Counted from the first letter of the stretch, positions 9,944 through 22,009 are shown. The stretch is DNA of 64,000 nt from Rhynchopus sp. YZ270_cl-10 (GCA_964035575.1 OZ037841.1:1488001-1552000), one strand, 5' to 3'. The notes: generated by a model not told the origin, from the sequence alone. Numbers and translations are program-made.

Positions 9944-11119
9944 AAAAAATAAATATGTTACCTACCCCCCCCCGTAGGGGGAGCAGTGAGACCCTTTTTT
10001 CTGTCACACCCCCCAAAAAATCATGAAAAAGGGCAAAAAAAAATATCCGAAAACACAAAACCACCCCAGAAAACACATTTGTGGTACTATTTCTTACTTT
10101 TTGATACCTTTTTGGAACTTTTTGGCACTTTTTTTCTCGATTTTTTGACACTTTTTGTCGCGTTTTCACCCAATTTCCCCCTTTTCAGAGGGGATTTGGT
10201 ACAAGGCGATTTATCAAAAAATTCAAAATTTTGAAATAGGCCAAAACAAGAGGAAAAGTGGTTTTTTCCAGTCAGATGTGTGCACGGAGTGATTTCCGTG
10301 GGGTTTTGGAGCCAAAAGTCCAGTTTTTTTCATGTCTTTGCTGAAAATTTTGAATTTTTTTTATACACAAAAACCACATTTTAGCCGGGAGGAAGAAGTG
10401 TGACAGAAGTGTGACATCTGAGAGGTTTCGAGCCAGAGGTCACCAAAATGGGCAAAACCATCTGAAAACAATTTTTTCCACCCCCAGTGGGGTCCGGCAA
10501 TCACTTTCGAGTGGTTTTGGGGACTTATGTGAACCTGTGGACAATTTTTTTGGGGCTTTTATGTGTGTAAACATGCTAAGAAGTGAGGGCAGTACTGCTT
10601 TTTTAAGCGTTTCAGACACTACAGAATACATCTGGGGCCCACACAGGACCCCTAAAAGCTGCAAAAACCATACATTTCCACCCTGGGACCCCACCGGATG
10701 TGGACCGAGGTGGTTTTCGGGTGTTTAGAAGGCCGAATGTCTCCTCAAATATTTTTTTTGAAAAGTGTTGAAAATTGACCCAATAGCGTTACGCGAGCGT
10801 TACGCATTTTTGGCCTTTTTTTCACAAAAAACCGATTTTTTTAAATCAGGAAAGTCTCTGTAGTCTAACAAAAGCGCGCAAAACGTCTTTGTGACGTTTT
10901 TTATTAAAAACATTTTTTTATTATTTTGCGCGTTTTTTGATTATTTTTGCGCGTTTTACGTACGTACCAACATGTATGTGTAGAGGTTGTCAGGTGGTTT
11001 AATGGGATATTTAGGTGATCCCCAGGGCGATTTGCGGCCAGGTACGACCTTTTTGGTGGATTTCTTCACCTAAATTTCAAAAAAATGGGTTTGTGACAGT
11101 ATTTGTACAGGGATTTATA
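9944..11119. other. AT-rich gene-free stretch
   Basis: Long T and A runs with no long or protein-like frame. A short motif GCGTTACGC is repeated in tandem near 10788-10806. I see nothing else that I can name. Confidence 0.4.
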
Positions 11120-11830
11120 CACCACTGACCCCCCTAACCCCCCCCCCCCGTGCATAAGTCCGACCCCCATGACCCGTGCATAAGTCCGATGACCCGTGTA
11201 TAAGTCCGGGCAGATTTGGGCTCAGGATCGGACTTATGCACAGGCCGACTTATACACCGGTTTTGTGTACTAGTGGTGGGGAGAAATTTTTTTGAGGCGT
11301 TTTCCCGCTCGCGAAGCGAGCGGGAGAAAAAATTTGAGGTATTTTTCCGCGAGCGAAGCGAGCGTAACTTTATTTTTATGGGTGGTGTATTCACCAGGGA
11401 TCATCTTCACGCTTCTCATGTCAAAACATCATCCTCACAATGCTCAAAGATGTGCACCTGTTACTGCAACATTGTGGAAAACTTTGCACCCCAAACAGTC
11501 TCAACAGCCAAAAGGTGTCCCTTGTTGAGTGGGTTCTCATGTTTGATACCTGCACAGCAAGCATTCCTCCAACGCTGTTTGGCCTGTCTGCGGCGTTGTG
11601 CCGAAGGTGCACGAAGACAGGGTAAATTTTGCGGTGTCACATGTGGGTCACTCACACTGAGGTCATGTGACCCTGCATGGGTCTGGGTACCTGGGTGCAC
11701 AAAACCGGTGTATAAGTCCGATACCCGTGCATAAGTCCGAAACCCCGTGTATAAGTCCGGAGGCCCTCAGCCCCCCCAAAAATCGGACTTATACGCAGAC
11801 TTATGCACGGGGGGGGGTAGGTACCTAACA
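11120..11830. mobile_element. Fold-back element whose arms are built from a 13-bp iterated motif
   Basis: The motif GTGYATAAGTCCG occurs ten times in two clusters. The left cluster is at 11150, 11176, 11196, then inverted at 11229 and 11246. The right cluster is its mirror: forward at 11708, 11727, 11747, inverted at 11784 and 11798. Each cluster is flanked inside by ACCGGTTTTGTG or its complement, giving inverted arms of about 120 bp around a core of about 430 bp. The core carries two GCGAAGCG hairpins (11304-11323 and 11348-11364) and no convincing gene. Confidence 0.6.
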
Positions 11831-11947
11831 AAACTACCGCCATTGATTTTGCTACCACGCTGTTTTTTTTTTTCTCCAAGGTGTTTGTTTTCCTCGCTGC
11901 ATTGCATTTACGTTTTTTTTTTCCCATCCTTTTTTTTGTGCCTTCTT

Positions 11948-11990
11948 AGATCTTCAGCTGACTGTGCACGCGAGGCTTAGGTTCATCTCA
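11948..11990 (+). repeat. Dispersed unit B hairpin, copy
   Basis: AGCTGACTGTGCACGCGAGG then CTTAGGTTCATCTCA matches the unit B consensus with few changes. Confidence 0.5.
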
Positions 11991-12743
11991 CTTTTTTCTT
12001 TTTCGTGCAAGATGTGCACGCAAGGTCCTTTCATCCAACAACAGGGGTCCTTATTTCTTCTTTACGGCGTTGCTACTACTACTTTCAAATTTTTTGCTTT
12101 ATTTTTCTGAACAGAAAAGACTCTGTTCTTCGACACACGTGGATATGCAAAAAACGGAGTATCACATCCAAGAGACTCACAACTTTCAGGTGAGTCACTA
12201 CATTTCTTGCAACGGGTATTTTTTCTTTTCTTTTTTCCATTCTCAGGTGACTACAGAATTCCGGAAAAAAATCGTGGGGCGAGACCCCCCCCACCCCCAC
12301 CCCCCCCACTCCCGTAAAAAATAACCCCTGATTCTCCTCTTAAGCCCCTTCATCCCCCCTTCGCGAGCTACTCCCCAAAAAAAAGCAACCCCCTTTCCTA
12401 CACATACATTCCTAATTGACGAGAAGCCCTCTCCCTCCCCTCTCCTCCCCCCTCCTCTACCGATCGGACAACCGTAGATACCAGGGGCTAGAAAATGGGA
12501 GTTCCTCTCGTACTACCCCATATTGCTGTCGACATACGCTGGCCCGATGGGGCTCTCACAACAACAAACTCTTTGGAGGTTTTCCGTCATTTCCGTTTCC
12601 ACCCCTCAAGATAACATTGCCTTCCGACGTTCCGACTCACACACACACCCCCTACCCACTCCAGACACGCCCCCCTTTAAAAAATGGCATTCGGTTCAAG
12701 CATTTCATAATTGTATATTGTAACCCCTCTGCTTCACTCCTTC
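11991..12743. other. Intergenic, pyrimidine-rich, upstream of the coiled-coil gene
   Basis: No gene supported. Candidate trans-splice acceptors are the AGs at 12475-12490 after a C/T-rich run. A 39-codon frame from ATG 12495 to TAA 12612-12614 would then be an upstream ORF of the gene starting at 12744; it could also be a remnant of an older exon. Confidence 0.4.
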
Positions 12744-13847
12744 ATGCGTTCCAGCCGCGAAGCGAAACGCGAAAAACTTCGTTTACAACAAGCACGGCAA
12801 CGACGGCATGAAGAACGTCAGAAGGCTCGCATTGTGGAAGCACAGACTGCTTACCACGCAGCCCGCAACAGCGAACGCGATGAAGAACGCAGTCGGTGGC
12901 TCGCCTACGACAGTGAAAGCACTTTGAAGGGCGCGTACTCGAAGTGGCGAGAGCACGACGTTGCCTTCGCCTCTGCCATTCAACAACTGGAACAGTCGTA
13001 CAAAAGCCACCTCCGGCAGCAGGACGACGCACAACAGCTGCATGCCACCCACACTGCCAAACCCACTGCACCCTCCTCTCTCCGCCCCTTCAACCCTTGG
13101 ACCGAACAGCTCTATCTCCCCAAGCTCCGCGAACCCCCCAAGGTCGACCGCCGCCGCACCTCCTACCGCCTCTACGAGGAATGCATCCACCGAACCACCA
13201 CCACAAACATCGACGCCCTCATCGAGGCAGTCGAATCCTGCTGTCTCGAAAACGGCGGCGACTCAACCGGCTTCGACTCCTACATCGGGACAAAGGATTT
13301 CTGCAAAATGCTATTAACCTGCAACTCCGAAATGGAGCTCGATGACATAAAATATATCGTAGAAAATGTCATCGCAAAAGGGAGAGCCTATTTGACCTTT
13401 GCAGAGCTAGGGGTGGTGGTAAGAGAGGAGATGCTGGGGGAAAGGGTGCGGGTAGGGAATGTGTATGCCTGCTATGCAAAGTTGTTTCCGACAGCGTCGA
13501 TTGTGAAGTATTTGAATCAGGCTGGAGGGTGGAAGGCATCAGAGAAATCCCGGCGTGCGGAGTTACAAGGGTTTCTTGGTCCAGAGCTTTGTACTGCGAA
13601 AGAGTTGGAGCAGGTGAAGGATGGGCAAGGCTGGAACAGCAACACCGCCAGCACAGCGCGCCACACCATGGTGGTCACCTTCGTTGCCACAGCGGTTGAG
13701 CGGAACCTCATTGAACCACTCCACGAACGTCCCCTCGCACCCCTCCCCTTCGCCAAGGCATTGCTTCTCGATGGCGACGTTTTTGTCACCTTCTTCGGAG
13801 CGTTGTTCGATCATATCTACGAAAAGGTTGTAGTCCGGCATACTTAA
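12744..13847 (+). CDS. Coiled-coil protein of unknown function
   Basis: The protein has 367 residues. Residues 1-120 are rich in Arg, Glu, Lys and Gln and should form a charged coiled coil. A proline-containing linker (FNPWTEQLYLPKLREPP) follows. The C-terminal 230 residues look globular and helical, with two stretches that loosely resemble EF-hand pairs (around TGFDSYIGTKDFCKMLLTCN and AYLTFAELGVVVREEML) but without a full set of calcium ligands. I see no signal peptide or membrane segment, so it is probably cytosolic or cytoskeletal. I do not recognise a family. The ATG at 12744 is the first in the frame; upstream in-frame codons use a TTG and encode tract sequence. The frame is intact and its composition matches the neighbours, so I regard it as a real gene. 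Confidence 0.75.
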   Translation: MRSSREAKREKLRLQQARQRRHEERQKARIVEAQTAYHAARNSERDEERSRWLAYDSESTLKGAYSKWREHDVAFASAIQQLEQSYKSHLRQQDDAQQLHATHTAKPTAPSSLRPFNPWTEQLYLPKLREPPKVDRRRTSYRLYEECIHRTTTTNIDALIEAVESCCLENGGDSTGFDSYIGTKDFCKMLLTCNSEMELDDIKYIVENVIAKGRAYLTFAELGVVVREEMLGERVRVGNVYACYAKLFPTASIVKYLNQAGGWKASEKSRRAELQGFLGPELCTAKELEQVKDGQGWNSNTASTARHTMVVTFVATAVERNLIEPLHERPLAPLPFAKALLLDGDVFVTFFGALFDHIYEKVVVRHT

Positions 13848-14411
13848 AGCAAGATCGACTATCGAGTGTTTTCACAGTTTTATATGTGGAAAATTATTTC
13901 CCCCAAAAAAAATTCCCAACTTTTTACAACGTTGGGGGTTCCCCTGGGGTAAAAGAATTGGTTCCGGTTTGTATGATGGAGTTGAAGTAAGAGGGCCTAT
14001 TATGTACCTATTATCCCTGGATAATAAGGTGTATCCCCTTCCATAGGCGTTTCTCGGACCCCCATATGGCATGTAGAGGTGCCCTTTTTTATGGGGGGGG
14101 TATGGTAGAGAAAGGAAAGAGATGATGTATGCATCTCTGGAAAAAGGCCTTTTGGAGAACGATACCTTAACCGATGCAATGCGAGAGCAGCAAAAATAAA
14201 ATGGCTGATTTTTTTCGTTTCAAATTATAGCTGTACTTCCTCAAACACCCTACACAGAAAACCACAAAAACCTACACAAAAAAACTACCGCTTTCCTCCA
14301 CCCCACCCCCCACCCCTTCTCCCACAATAACGGTGTAACCACACCTCCCCCACCTCCCCTTTCGGGGGGGAGGTGCCCCCCTCTTCCCCCCTTCCCTTTC
14401 CCTGATTTTCA
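13848..14411. other. Intergenic with two simple hairpins
   Basis: CCCAAC/GTTGGG at about 13915-13935 and CTATTATCC/GGATAATAAG at about 14008-14030 form perfect short hairpins. Bases 14280-14410 are strongly pyrimidine-rich and precede the channel gene. No other gene is seen. Confidence 0.5.
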
Positions 14412-17400
14412 ATGCTTTTCATTGCAGTATTTAATCAACTATTATGTTACGCAGCTGACCCTGTCGCTGAATATGAGGTTGTGGGTGCGACACATATGGC
14501 TAGCGGGTATTGTGACCCTTTGATATTTGGTTGGGGATATCTGGGGTTAGGGGAAGGTGAGGCTGGTCCGTTTCCTTTGGAGTCTGCAAAAACTAGGAGT
14601 GGGGTGGGGGGGATAGATTTGGATGGGTTCTCTGCGGCTACTTCAACGAATTTATCACTTTCACTTCGAGGACGTGGTGAGGTTTCGATAGGGGTTGGAA
14701 GGAAGACGGCGACGCATACTCACCTTATCACATATATTGACATTCGAGACGAAGTAGATCAGAACAGCTCCGCGAACGACAACGCCGCCGCCATGCTCTC
14801 TGTCGTCAAAGCAACCTACCTCCACAGCAGCGCCTCTCGTCTCTTTCTCGACCGAGACGACTATACCTATGATACTACCCCAGCCCCGGTCGACGCCTTC
14901 TTCTATTTCAGCTCTCCTGCACAATGGAAAAGCTATTTATCCTGCGGAACCGATTTATTGACAGTTACGTTGACGGATAGCACCTTATTTCCTAGACAGC
15001 TGGCGAATGATGGGATATTTGTCGCTTTTACGGATGTTTCAGATGCAAGCAGATCGGAGATCCTTTCGGAGGCATTTGTTTGGGACGTCTTTTTGTTTTC
15101 TCGCGATGGGATGGAAGGACTGCTTTGGGGACGGCAGATGCTTCCTCATCAGTCCACCTCCGATTTTTGCGAATCTGAGTATTCTTCCTCCCCGCAACCT
15201 ACACCTCATTCTGCCCCTTCCACTACAGTCTCCATCCACCGCATCACCCCAGCCGTCTGCGCACAACGCCTCCTCTACCTCCAAGTCAAAGTGAACACAA
15301 CAGATTCCTCCGTCATTTCATCAAAAATCATTGTCCTAGAAGGCGAAATGTCGCATGAATACTCCCCCGAAGGAAAAATTGTGTATGGTTTAACCAGTTG
15401 GTCGATGGGGGCAGAATCATTAAACCAAGATGAGGTAGATGCAGGGGAGGATCCGGGGGATGAGGGCTGTATCTTTTCTTGGGTGGAGTGTGATCAGAGG
15501 GCAACGGCGTTGAAATTTCATGCCTCGTTGTCGGAGGGGGCTGAGGCAGGGAACGTTCCGTTTTTGACAGTAGACCTCGTTGCTTCCGCAGAATTTCAAA
15601 AAGATGGTGACGAATCCTCCTGCGATGTTGTGGTCGAAGAGTTTCCTTCTCTCACCTTTCGTAAAATGCACATCGAGCGCGAATCTGTTTCGACAGAAAA
15701 CGAAGCGTATTGGACCTCCCATCCTGATCTTTTAGAAAACTCCGGGGTCGTGGAGGCGGTAGAAGGCGGTGGGGACTATCTGTTTCTCAAAAAAGTTGAT
15801 GTTCCGAAGATTAGCGCCTATAAAATTGCCGACATTTCGCTGTTCTCATATGTAAACACCACAACTACATCCCTCTCGAACGATCCTTCCCTTGAAGCCC
15901 CTTCAGTTGATTACACCCAAAACGCCTATAATGGAACGAACTATGATATCAGAATGCACTCTGCGCTGCATTCTTCGGTTCTATTTGTTGCATTTGACAG
16001 CAATACGACGGAAAGCAGTCTATCCACTGAGAGACTCTTCATGACCAGAATGCCAGTAAGCATTGCAGCCGAAAGCGAAATCCCGGAGTCACTTCAACAA
16101 TACACCTGCATTTTACCGGCAGGGTTGGACACAGAATACGTATCCTCTAAGTACGACACCATCATCGCTCGGCGTGAGAACGGAGAACACCTTCTCCGCT
16201 TCGATTTAGACAAAGACAATGACCAACTCTTTGACAAACAAGACCGCTTTCCGCTCGCATCTCGAGACACATGGGACAGAGATAACGACGGTGTTGCCGA
16301 TGAGGCTGACATATTTGATGCACGCTCTCTTACATCCTGCGAGAACGACATCCTCTACCGCACCGAAACCTGCATGGCTGACATCGAAATTATGTACATC
16401 ATATGGGCGATCTTCACGGTTATCGTTCTTTCTGTTGCGCTTTCGATAGGAAAATACAAAGAAACGCTGCTGAAGGAGGGCGACAAAGTGGGGACCCATC
16501 TCGAAGAAGACCAGGTCTATGAGGAAATGCTGGAGGAGGCAGAAACCGCAACCTTCCTCGAGCGCATGCAGGCCCTGGTCGACATCCGCAGTCGCGTCGA
16601 CAAATTTAACGCATTGGAAAGCCTTGTACAGTACTTTCTGTTGCTCCTGACGTTGGTCTCAGTTATTCTCGTTGTGGTGCCGTTATGGAACAAAACACAT
16701 CTGGACCAATCTACGCTCCACATCTTCGCATGGCTTGACCTCTACACAGCTTCTCTCTTTGCAATCGATCTCATCTTCCGGTGGGTCTACAGAGAAGATA
16801 GTACGATGACGTTTTGGGCGTTTTTTAAGGCAAATTGGTTTGACTTTCCTTCGTTGGTGTGCGATCTGCCGGGGCTGACTACGACAGGAACCTTTGATGT
16901 GTTGGTTGCGGCAAGGTTGTTGAGGTTACTGCGTATCTTCAAAGTGTTTAGGGTCATGCGTCTCTACAGAAAGGTGACCAATCAAAGCGCGTACGTCGCC
17001 TTGGTGGTAAATCATACGCAGTGGTTGGTGCCGATCATTGCGTTGCTGTTGTTGATCGCGGTGGCTGTGGTGATTAAAATTGTCGAGCAAGGTAGTCAAG
17101 AGAAGTTCGAATCCTATTGGAACTGCCTCTGGTTCTGCTTTGTCACTGCAACAACAGTAGGCTACGGCGATATGGTACCAATTCATTGGTTCGGACGTCT
17201 CCTGGCGTGCCTCCTTATGATTTGTGGTATTGGGATGATAGGAAACATTACTGCCCGGGTTTCTGAGAAAATCAGTCAAACTGGGTATCAACGTGCTCAA
17301 GAGAAAGAACGAAAGGAACGCCACGAAGACCACCCCGCAATAAAATTGGCGTTGTTGGAGCTGAGTGTGTCGTTTAACCCGCTTGTTATGTTGAAGGATA

Positions 17401-19226
17401 AGAGGAATGAGCATGTTGATGTTTTGTCGCAGCAATTTATGTCGCCGAGGTACCGTGATGCGGCGATCATGCGGCAAAACCACCGTATATTTGATGAGCT
17501 CGAAGGGAACAACAACAACAACAACAACACTAACAACAACAATGAGCACCCCCTTCTTGCTGCCGACCACGCATCTCCTCTCGTTGCCACACGAAACTCT
17601 CTAAACACAACCCGCCCCGCCAACTCCCCGCACTCCAGCAAGGAAAGCAATACCCGCGCCCCCTCCGCCTTCCACATCGACTTCTCCATCGACGACGGAT
17701 CCGACCTAACCGAAAGCGATGCGCAGTCTGGTGGCAGCTCTTTCGGCTCCTCCGCCGGCGCTGACGCTACTCAAGGAATCGTCGAAATCAGACGACTTTG
17801 GAGAGGAAAAGGGTTCTACGGTCGTATCATCAAAAACGCTTTCATCAGAGCAACTTCCTCAGCATTCAACGAACACATGAATGAAACCACCAAGGCCGTC
17901 CACGACAAATACATCCCCCCATCGGAGATCGCAGAAGCCCTCCACGCAGACCCTGATCTCAGAAGACTGCGCCGCAAGCTTACACAGGTCCAGGAGGCTG
18001 CCTTTGAGGACGTTCTTCTTCTCCTCCAAAAACCTGCCTATAAACACAAAATCATAACCTGGGATATCTTTGAACAAGAGTTGATTCAGTCGCAAGAATA
18101 CACCTACGCGGTTGCCGAGGATATGATCAAAAAAAACAAACAAATTGAATGGAACTGGGGGCGTTACAGTGATGATCACCTTGTTCAAAAATTACGAAAA
18201 TTTCGTGAAAACAGACCAGATGCGTTGCCGCAGTGCAAAGACAAGCTTTTTTTACTGCTTCTTCGATACAAACTGGATGAAACATACAAAGGCGTGACTG
18301 ATTGGGAGAAAATGTTTCTGAGGTTGAATTCTGTTATTTTCAAGAAACCGCGGAAAAATGAGTTGATTGTTGAAAAGGTATTTTCTGTTGGCTATTTCGA
18401 AGAAGGTGCGGGGGAGGAAGAGGACAACCCAGCAGAACGCGAAAGCATCTACGACTGGCAGGATCCTCTCGAATCGGTGTTTCATGAGATCGAAACGATT
18501 CTCCGGCAGCACAACGTCCATAACGTAGAGGGCTATCAAGAAATCCTTTTCGCCATTGAATCTATTGCCATCCAATTTGACCGCATCGAATGCACGAAAT
18601 GGGCGCTGCACCATTTGGAATGGGGGAAGCACTCAGAGGTCACTCTCATTCCTCGACCGCCTCTTTCGCTTGAAAAGGCGCGGACGAACATTGTCAACCC
18701 GCTTCTCCACTTCCCCAAGGCTATCCGCTGTAACTACGAGAACATTAACGGGGTATGCGCCGGGCTTCTTACGTTCGTTGAATATTCTGCAGCAGCCGCA
18801 GGGCGTGCGACTGCTGAGAGGGAAGATGACGACCTGATGCGGTTCTGTGAGAAGACGGCGTCATCTGCTTCGGAAGAGAAAGACGACGATGACGAAAAGG
18901 AAGAAGAACACTTACCGCTCACGGCACAGACCTTAAGCGGAATGTCCGACGACGACGACGAAGTACTCTGCATGGGCACGCGCTGTACCACACGCCGTAG
19001 GATCGGCCTAAGCGATACACACAAAAGCCTTGCGCTGGATGGTACCATGACCCAGATGGTCCCGCTCCTGGAGGATCCACGCGGCTTCTTTGAATGCCCA
19101 AAGCTCCACTACCGCCTCTGTGTTGACTGTGCAAAGGTCACCCACGCAGAAGGTGAGCACGACGGTGTCGAGGTGAAGTCGCAACGATCCGCAAAGTCTG
19201 GAAGTCGAAGTTCGATTATGTCGACG
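14412..19226 (+). CDS. Voltage-gated K+ channel with large ectodomain, exon 1
   Basis: Exon 1 encodes 1605 residues. Residues 1-15 look like a signal peptide. About 580 residues of presumed ectodomain follow and end in a calcium-binding stretch of the thrombospondin type 3 kind (DLDKDNDQLFDKQD and DRDNDGVADEADIFD, about 596-635). A first membrane helix (about 660-682) leads to a six-helix channel core: S1-S3 from about 736, an S4 with ARLLRLLRIFKVFRVMRLYRK (split here only by reading, about 831-855), and a pore with selectivity filter TTVGYGD at 914-920. The long cytosolic tail holds a poly-Asn tract, an acidic run and a Cys/His cluster (CPKLHYRLCVDC). A strong donor GTATGT follows codon 1605; without splicing the frame would run 72 codons into a dispersed repeat. 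An AG at 14426-14427 just after the ATG leaves the start slightly uncertain (alternative ATG 14496). Confidence 0.85.
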
Positions 19227-19366
19227 GTATGTCATTTTTTTTTCGTTTTTTTTTTTTGTTCCATGAACGAGACCAGGGTCCTAGCTTGGTTTTGGAAAAA
19301 AATGCCAAATCTGGGTCAGAATTTTTTTTTTGGGTCAGCAGAGGTTTTGGGCCTTGGGGGGCTTGT

Positions 19367-19495
19367 CTTGGCTTTTTTGGGTTTTCCGAGCTCTACCCTC
19401 ACTGTGGTGGGGTCATTTCAGAAAAATGGACAAGTTCTTGACTGATACAAATTTTGGCCACTACGACTAGTGAGTTGCTCACAACGTTAAGTGGA
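19367..19495 (+). repeat. Dispersed repeat, copy 2 (partner at 7553-7680)
   Basis: Direct copy of 7553-7680 with scattered substitutions. It supplies the false C-terminal codons of the unspliced channel frame. Confidence 0.75.
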
Positions 19496-19539
19496 ACGCT
19501 ACTATAACCATAAAAATCACTCCCGTTCATAGATCACCC

Positions 19540-19735
19540 AACACAAAATATATAAAATGGCGCCGCAGGCGAAAAAAAATAGGGTACGGTGTAAAAATGT
19601 AGCTTTTTACACCACAGAGTCACTCTACGAACCCTTTTTTGCGGAGCAAAAAAGGAAAAATGGCGCCGCAGGCAAAAAAAATTGGGTCCAGCCCTGGACG
19701 GTGCCGGATTTTTTTGTCGATATTTTTTTTCTTAC
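19540..19735 (+). repeat. Repeat block with GGCGCCGCAGGC units
   Basis: Two units of the form AATGGCGCCGCAGGC plus an A run, separated by a segment naming TTTTTACACC and GAACCC. The same block occurs in direct orientation at about 7995-8150 and inverted at about 8500-8690, so it is a shared component of several elements. Confidence 0.65.
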
Positions 19736-20007
19736 CCCAGAAAAGGTGGTGGGCCCCCCCAAAGAGGGGAAAAAATCAGAATTTCCCAATTTCCAAATTA
19801 ATTAATTCCCTTTTTTTTTTTTTGATAAAACAACTTGTTGTCAATTCTAAAAAGATTGGAGGCAGCGCTGCAGGGCAAACAAAACGGATTGAAAAAAACA
19901 GAAGCTTGCTTGTTTCTTTGAGTACTCAATTAACCACAACAACCGTACTTCAGTTTAACACATTTTTTCACCTTTTTGTTTTCCCGGCTTTGAGCGCACA
20001 AACAAAA

Positions 20008-21018
20008 ATGTCGTTTCCTAGAGTGGACGAGATCGACTGGACTGATGTCCCCCGCGTTCAGTGGCCTTCTACACAGGAGGGTAAAAGCCCAACCACCACT
20101 TGCGTCTTCCCCTTGTGCGCAACTACACACAGGGAACCTACATCTTGCAAACGCTGTGGGGGGGGAACAAAGACAACGTGCTCAGAGTTTCTCAAGCTTC
20201 CCGAAGAGGAACGCGATGCATGGACGGAGGCCATCGGCAACCTCCCGGACAAGCTCATTTGCCCCCCGTGCTGTTATGCCATCCGTCAGGGGGCACCAGT
20301 ACCTGGAATGGCCGCCACAGAGTTGGTCGGTAACACAGACGACGAGTCTGTTCACAACCATGGGGTCAATCCCCAAGTCCCCAACATCGAGGAGCTGTTG
20401 GGGCAAGTCACCGATCCTGCCATGCAGGCCCTCATGACTATTATGATGCAGAGGATCACCGCTCCCGCTCAGACGGAAGCTGCGGCCCAACATCTCGCCG
20501 ACGAGGCAGAGTACAGCATCCCCATCGTCTCTACTTGGGCATGGGAGGAGCGGTCCAATTTGGGCAAAAGGGAGTTGCGCCGGAGCCTTGAGCATAGGTA
20601 CGGTAATCAGGTTCCAGAGGAGCCTGCAGCTGCCGGAGGAGGGCACGAGAAACGCGTCCTGCTGAGGATACTCGTGTGCCTCCTCCAGGGACAGACGAAC
20701 GATGCTATGCATCACGCAGTGTCCCGGCTCGAGTCCATACAGAAGAGCCACGCCATCCCTCAGAATAAGAGTGACTTCGTCGCCAGGCAAGCCGTAGCGA
20801 ACGCCTTCGAAACGCGGAGCTGGGCCAAGACGAGCGCTCTCTGGAACCTGGACCAATACCAGGCAGCGTGCCAAGACGCGGTTAAGGCAGCTGAAAAGTC
20901 ACCCAAACAGGACAACAAACGTGGAGCGGGACAAGCTTTTGGGAACTCCACGGGTACCAAGAAGCCGCGAGGGGGCGCACCGAAGAAGGACACGCCCCCG
21001 GACCAACAGCGCAAGTGA
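20008..21018 (+). CDS. Gag-like part of the VIPER-like element
   Basis: About 336 residues from ATG 20008. It contains a Cys-rich segment (CVFPLCATT, CKRCGGG, CPPCC), a helical middle and a basic, disordered C-terminus (KKPRGG, KKD) suited to nucleic-acid binding. It resembles gag-like ORFs of tyrosine-recombinase retroelements only in position and composition. Confidence 0.6.
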   Translation: MSFPRVDEIDWTDVPRVQWPSTQEGKSPTTTCVFPLCATTHREPTSCKRCGGGTKTTCSEFLKLPEEERDAWTEAIGNLPDKLICPPCCYAIRQGAPVPGMAATELVGNTDDESVHNHGVNPQVPNIEELLGQVTDPAMQALMTIMMQRITAPAQTEAAAQHLADEAEYSIPIVSTWAWEERSNLGKRELRRSLEHRYGNQVPEEPAAAGGGHEKRVLLRILVCLLQGQTNDAMHHAVSRLESIQKSHAIPQNKSDFVARQAVANAFETRSWAKTSALWNLDQYQAACQDAVKAAEKSPKQDNKRGAGQAFGNSTGTKKPRGGAPKKDTPPDQQRK

Positions 21019-21099
21019 CACAATACGAAAACTCCTTCCCCGTCTTCCCTTCCACTATCTTCACCAACCCTTCTCCCAGCTCCCAGTCAACACCTCGAG

Positions 21100-22008
21100 A
21101 TGTGGATGCCACAACTGACCAATCGTCGGCCTCGCCTCATCGATTCCCCTCCACCAAACGCTACCCATCTTTACAACACCACACTTGCCCATCTTTCCTC
21201 CTGTTACAGGAGCCCCGACGCATTCCTTTCTGTAATTCGCCGGGGCGACCTTTTTTTCCAACAACTGAGGGTACAACTTCCGAGCATCTCACAGGACCTG
21301 GCCTTCTGCATGTGGATTACCCAACTGCACAAAGAAGGTCGGTTATCCACCAGGAGTGCTCTACAGTACCTCACTTGGCATACAATGTCAAAAAAACATA
21401 CAGTGGACGCCATGAGGCTCCACTTGTCCCACAACGTTCAAGAATACGAGCTACACGAGGCGAAAATGGAACGGCTAGTACCATACTCACAAATCGCGAC
21501 TTTCCTGAACAAAGCCACTGGTGCCATGCAGGCAGCCCTCAGCCTACAATTAGCCACGGGGTGCAGGTGTGTGGATCTGGTCAACCTCCGTGCAAACCAG
21601 GTGAAGAAGCTCAACTTGCATTCCAAAATGATGGTGACGTTCGTTGGAGGCAAGACCGATCGGACCAACAGCGGTCAGTCAATACTGATTCCCTTGGATC
21701 TCCCAGTGGCACAACCCTTCTTCTCGTGGACAGAGAAGGCTCGAGACCCCTCATCGAAACTTCTCCCGGCACTCACCAACAAGTCGTACAATGCCTTTCT
21801 AAAAAAGGGCCTCGCCACCACCTCCCACAAGATACGCACCAGCGTGTTGGACCATGTGTCCCAGTCCTTCGGACTGAACGTGAAGGGGGAGGAAGCAGCG
21901 CAGGCCCTGGGGCGCCACAAGAGCCCCTCCACCACGCGCCACTACACGCGACGCGAAACCTGGGCCAGCACGGTGAAGACGGCGCTTGGCACCGGAATAT
22001 TCAACTGA
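21100..22008 (+). CDS. Tyrosine recombinase part of the VIPER-like element
   Basis: About 302 residues. The active-site pattern of the tyrosine recombinase family is visible: Arg in ATGCRCVDLVNLR, HKIR (H-x-x-R type) and LGRHKSPSTTRHYTR with the catalytic-type His and Tyr. The frame overlaps the beginning of the next one in a different phase. In this family the enzyme integrates the circular DNA intermediate. Confidence 0.8.
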   Translation: MWMPQLTNRRPRLIDSPPPNATHLYNTTLAHLSSCYRSPDAFLSVIRRGDLFFQQLRVQLPSISQDLAFCMWITQLHKEGRLSTRSALQYLTWHTMSKKHTVDAMRLHLSHNVQEYELHEAKMERLVPYSQIATFLNKATGAMQAALSLQLATGCRCVDLVNLRANQVKKLNLHSKMMVTFVGGKTDRTNSGQSILIPLDLPVAQPFFSWTEKARDPSSKLLPALTNKSYNAFLKKGLATTSHKIRTSVLDHVSQSFGLNVKGEEAAQALGRHKSPSTTRHYTRRETWASTVKTALGTGIFN

Positions 22009-22009
22009 G

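Noticed and set aside
11150-11810. Repeated 13-mers considered as a CRISPR array
   Set aside because: Copies occur in both orientations, spacing is irregular and the context is a eukaryotic fold-back element.
19227-19445. C-terminal 72 codons of the unspliced channel frame
   Set aside because: They are coded by a dispersed repeat also found at 7553-7680 and follow a strong GTATGT donor.
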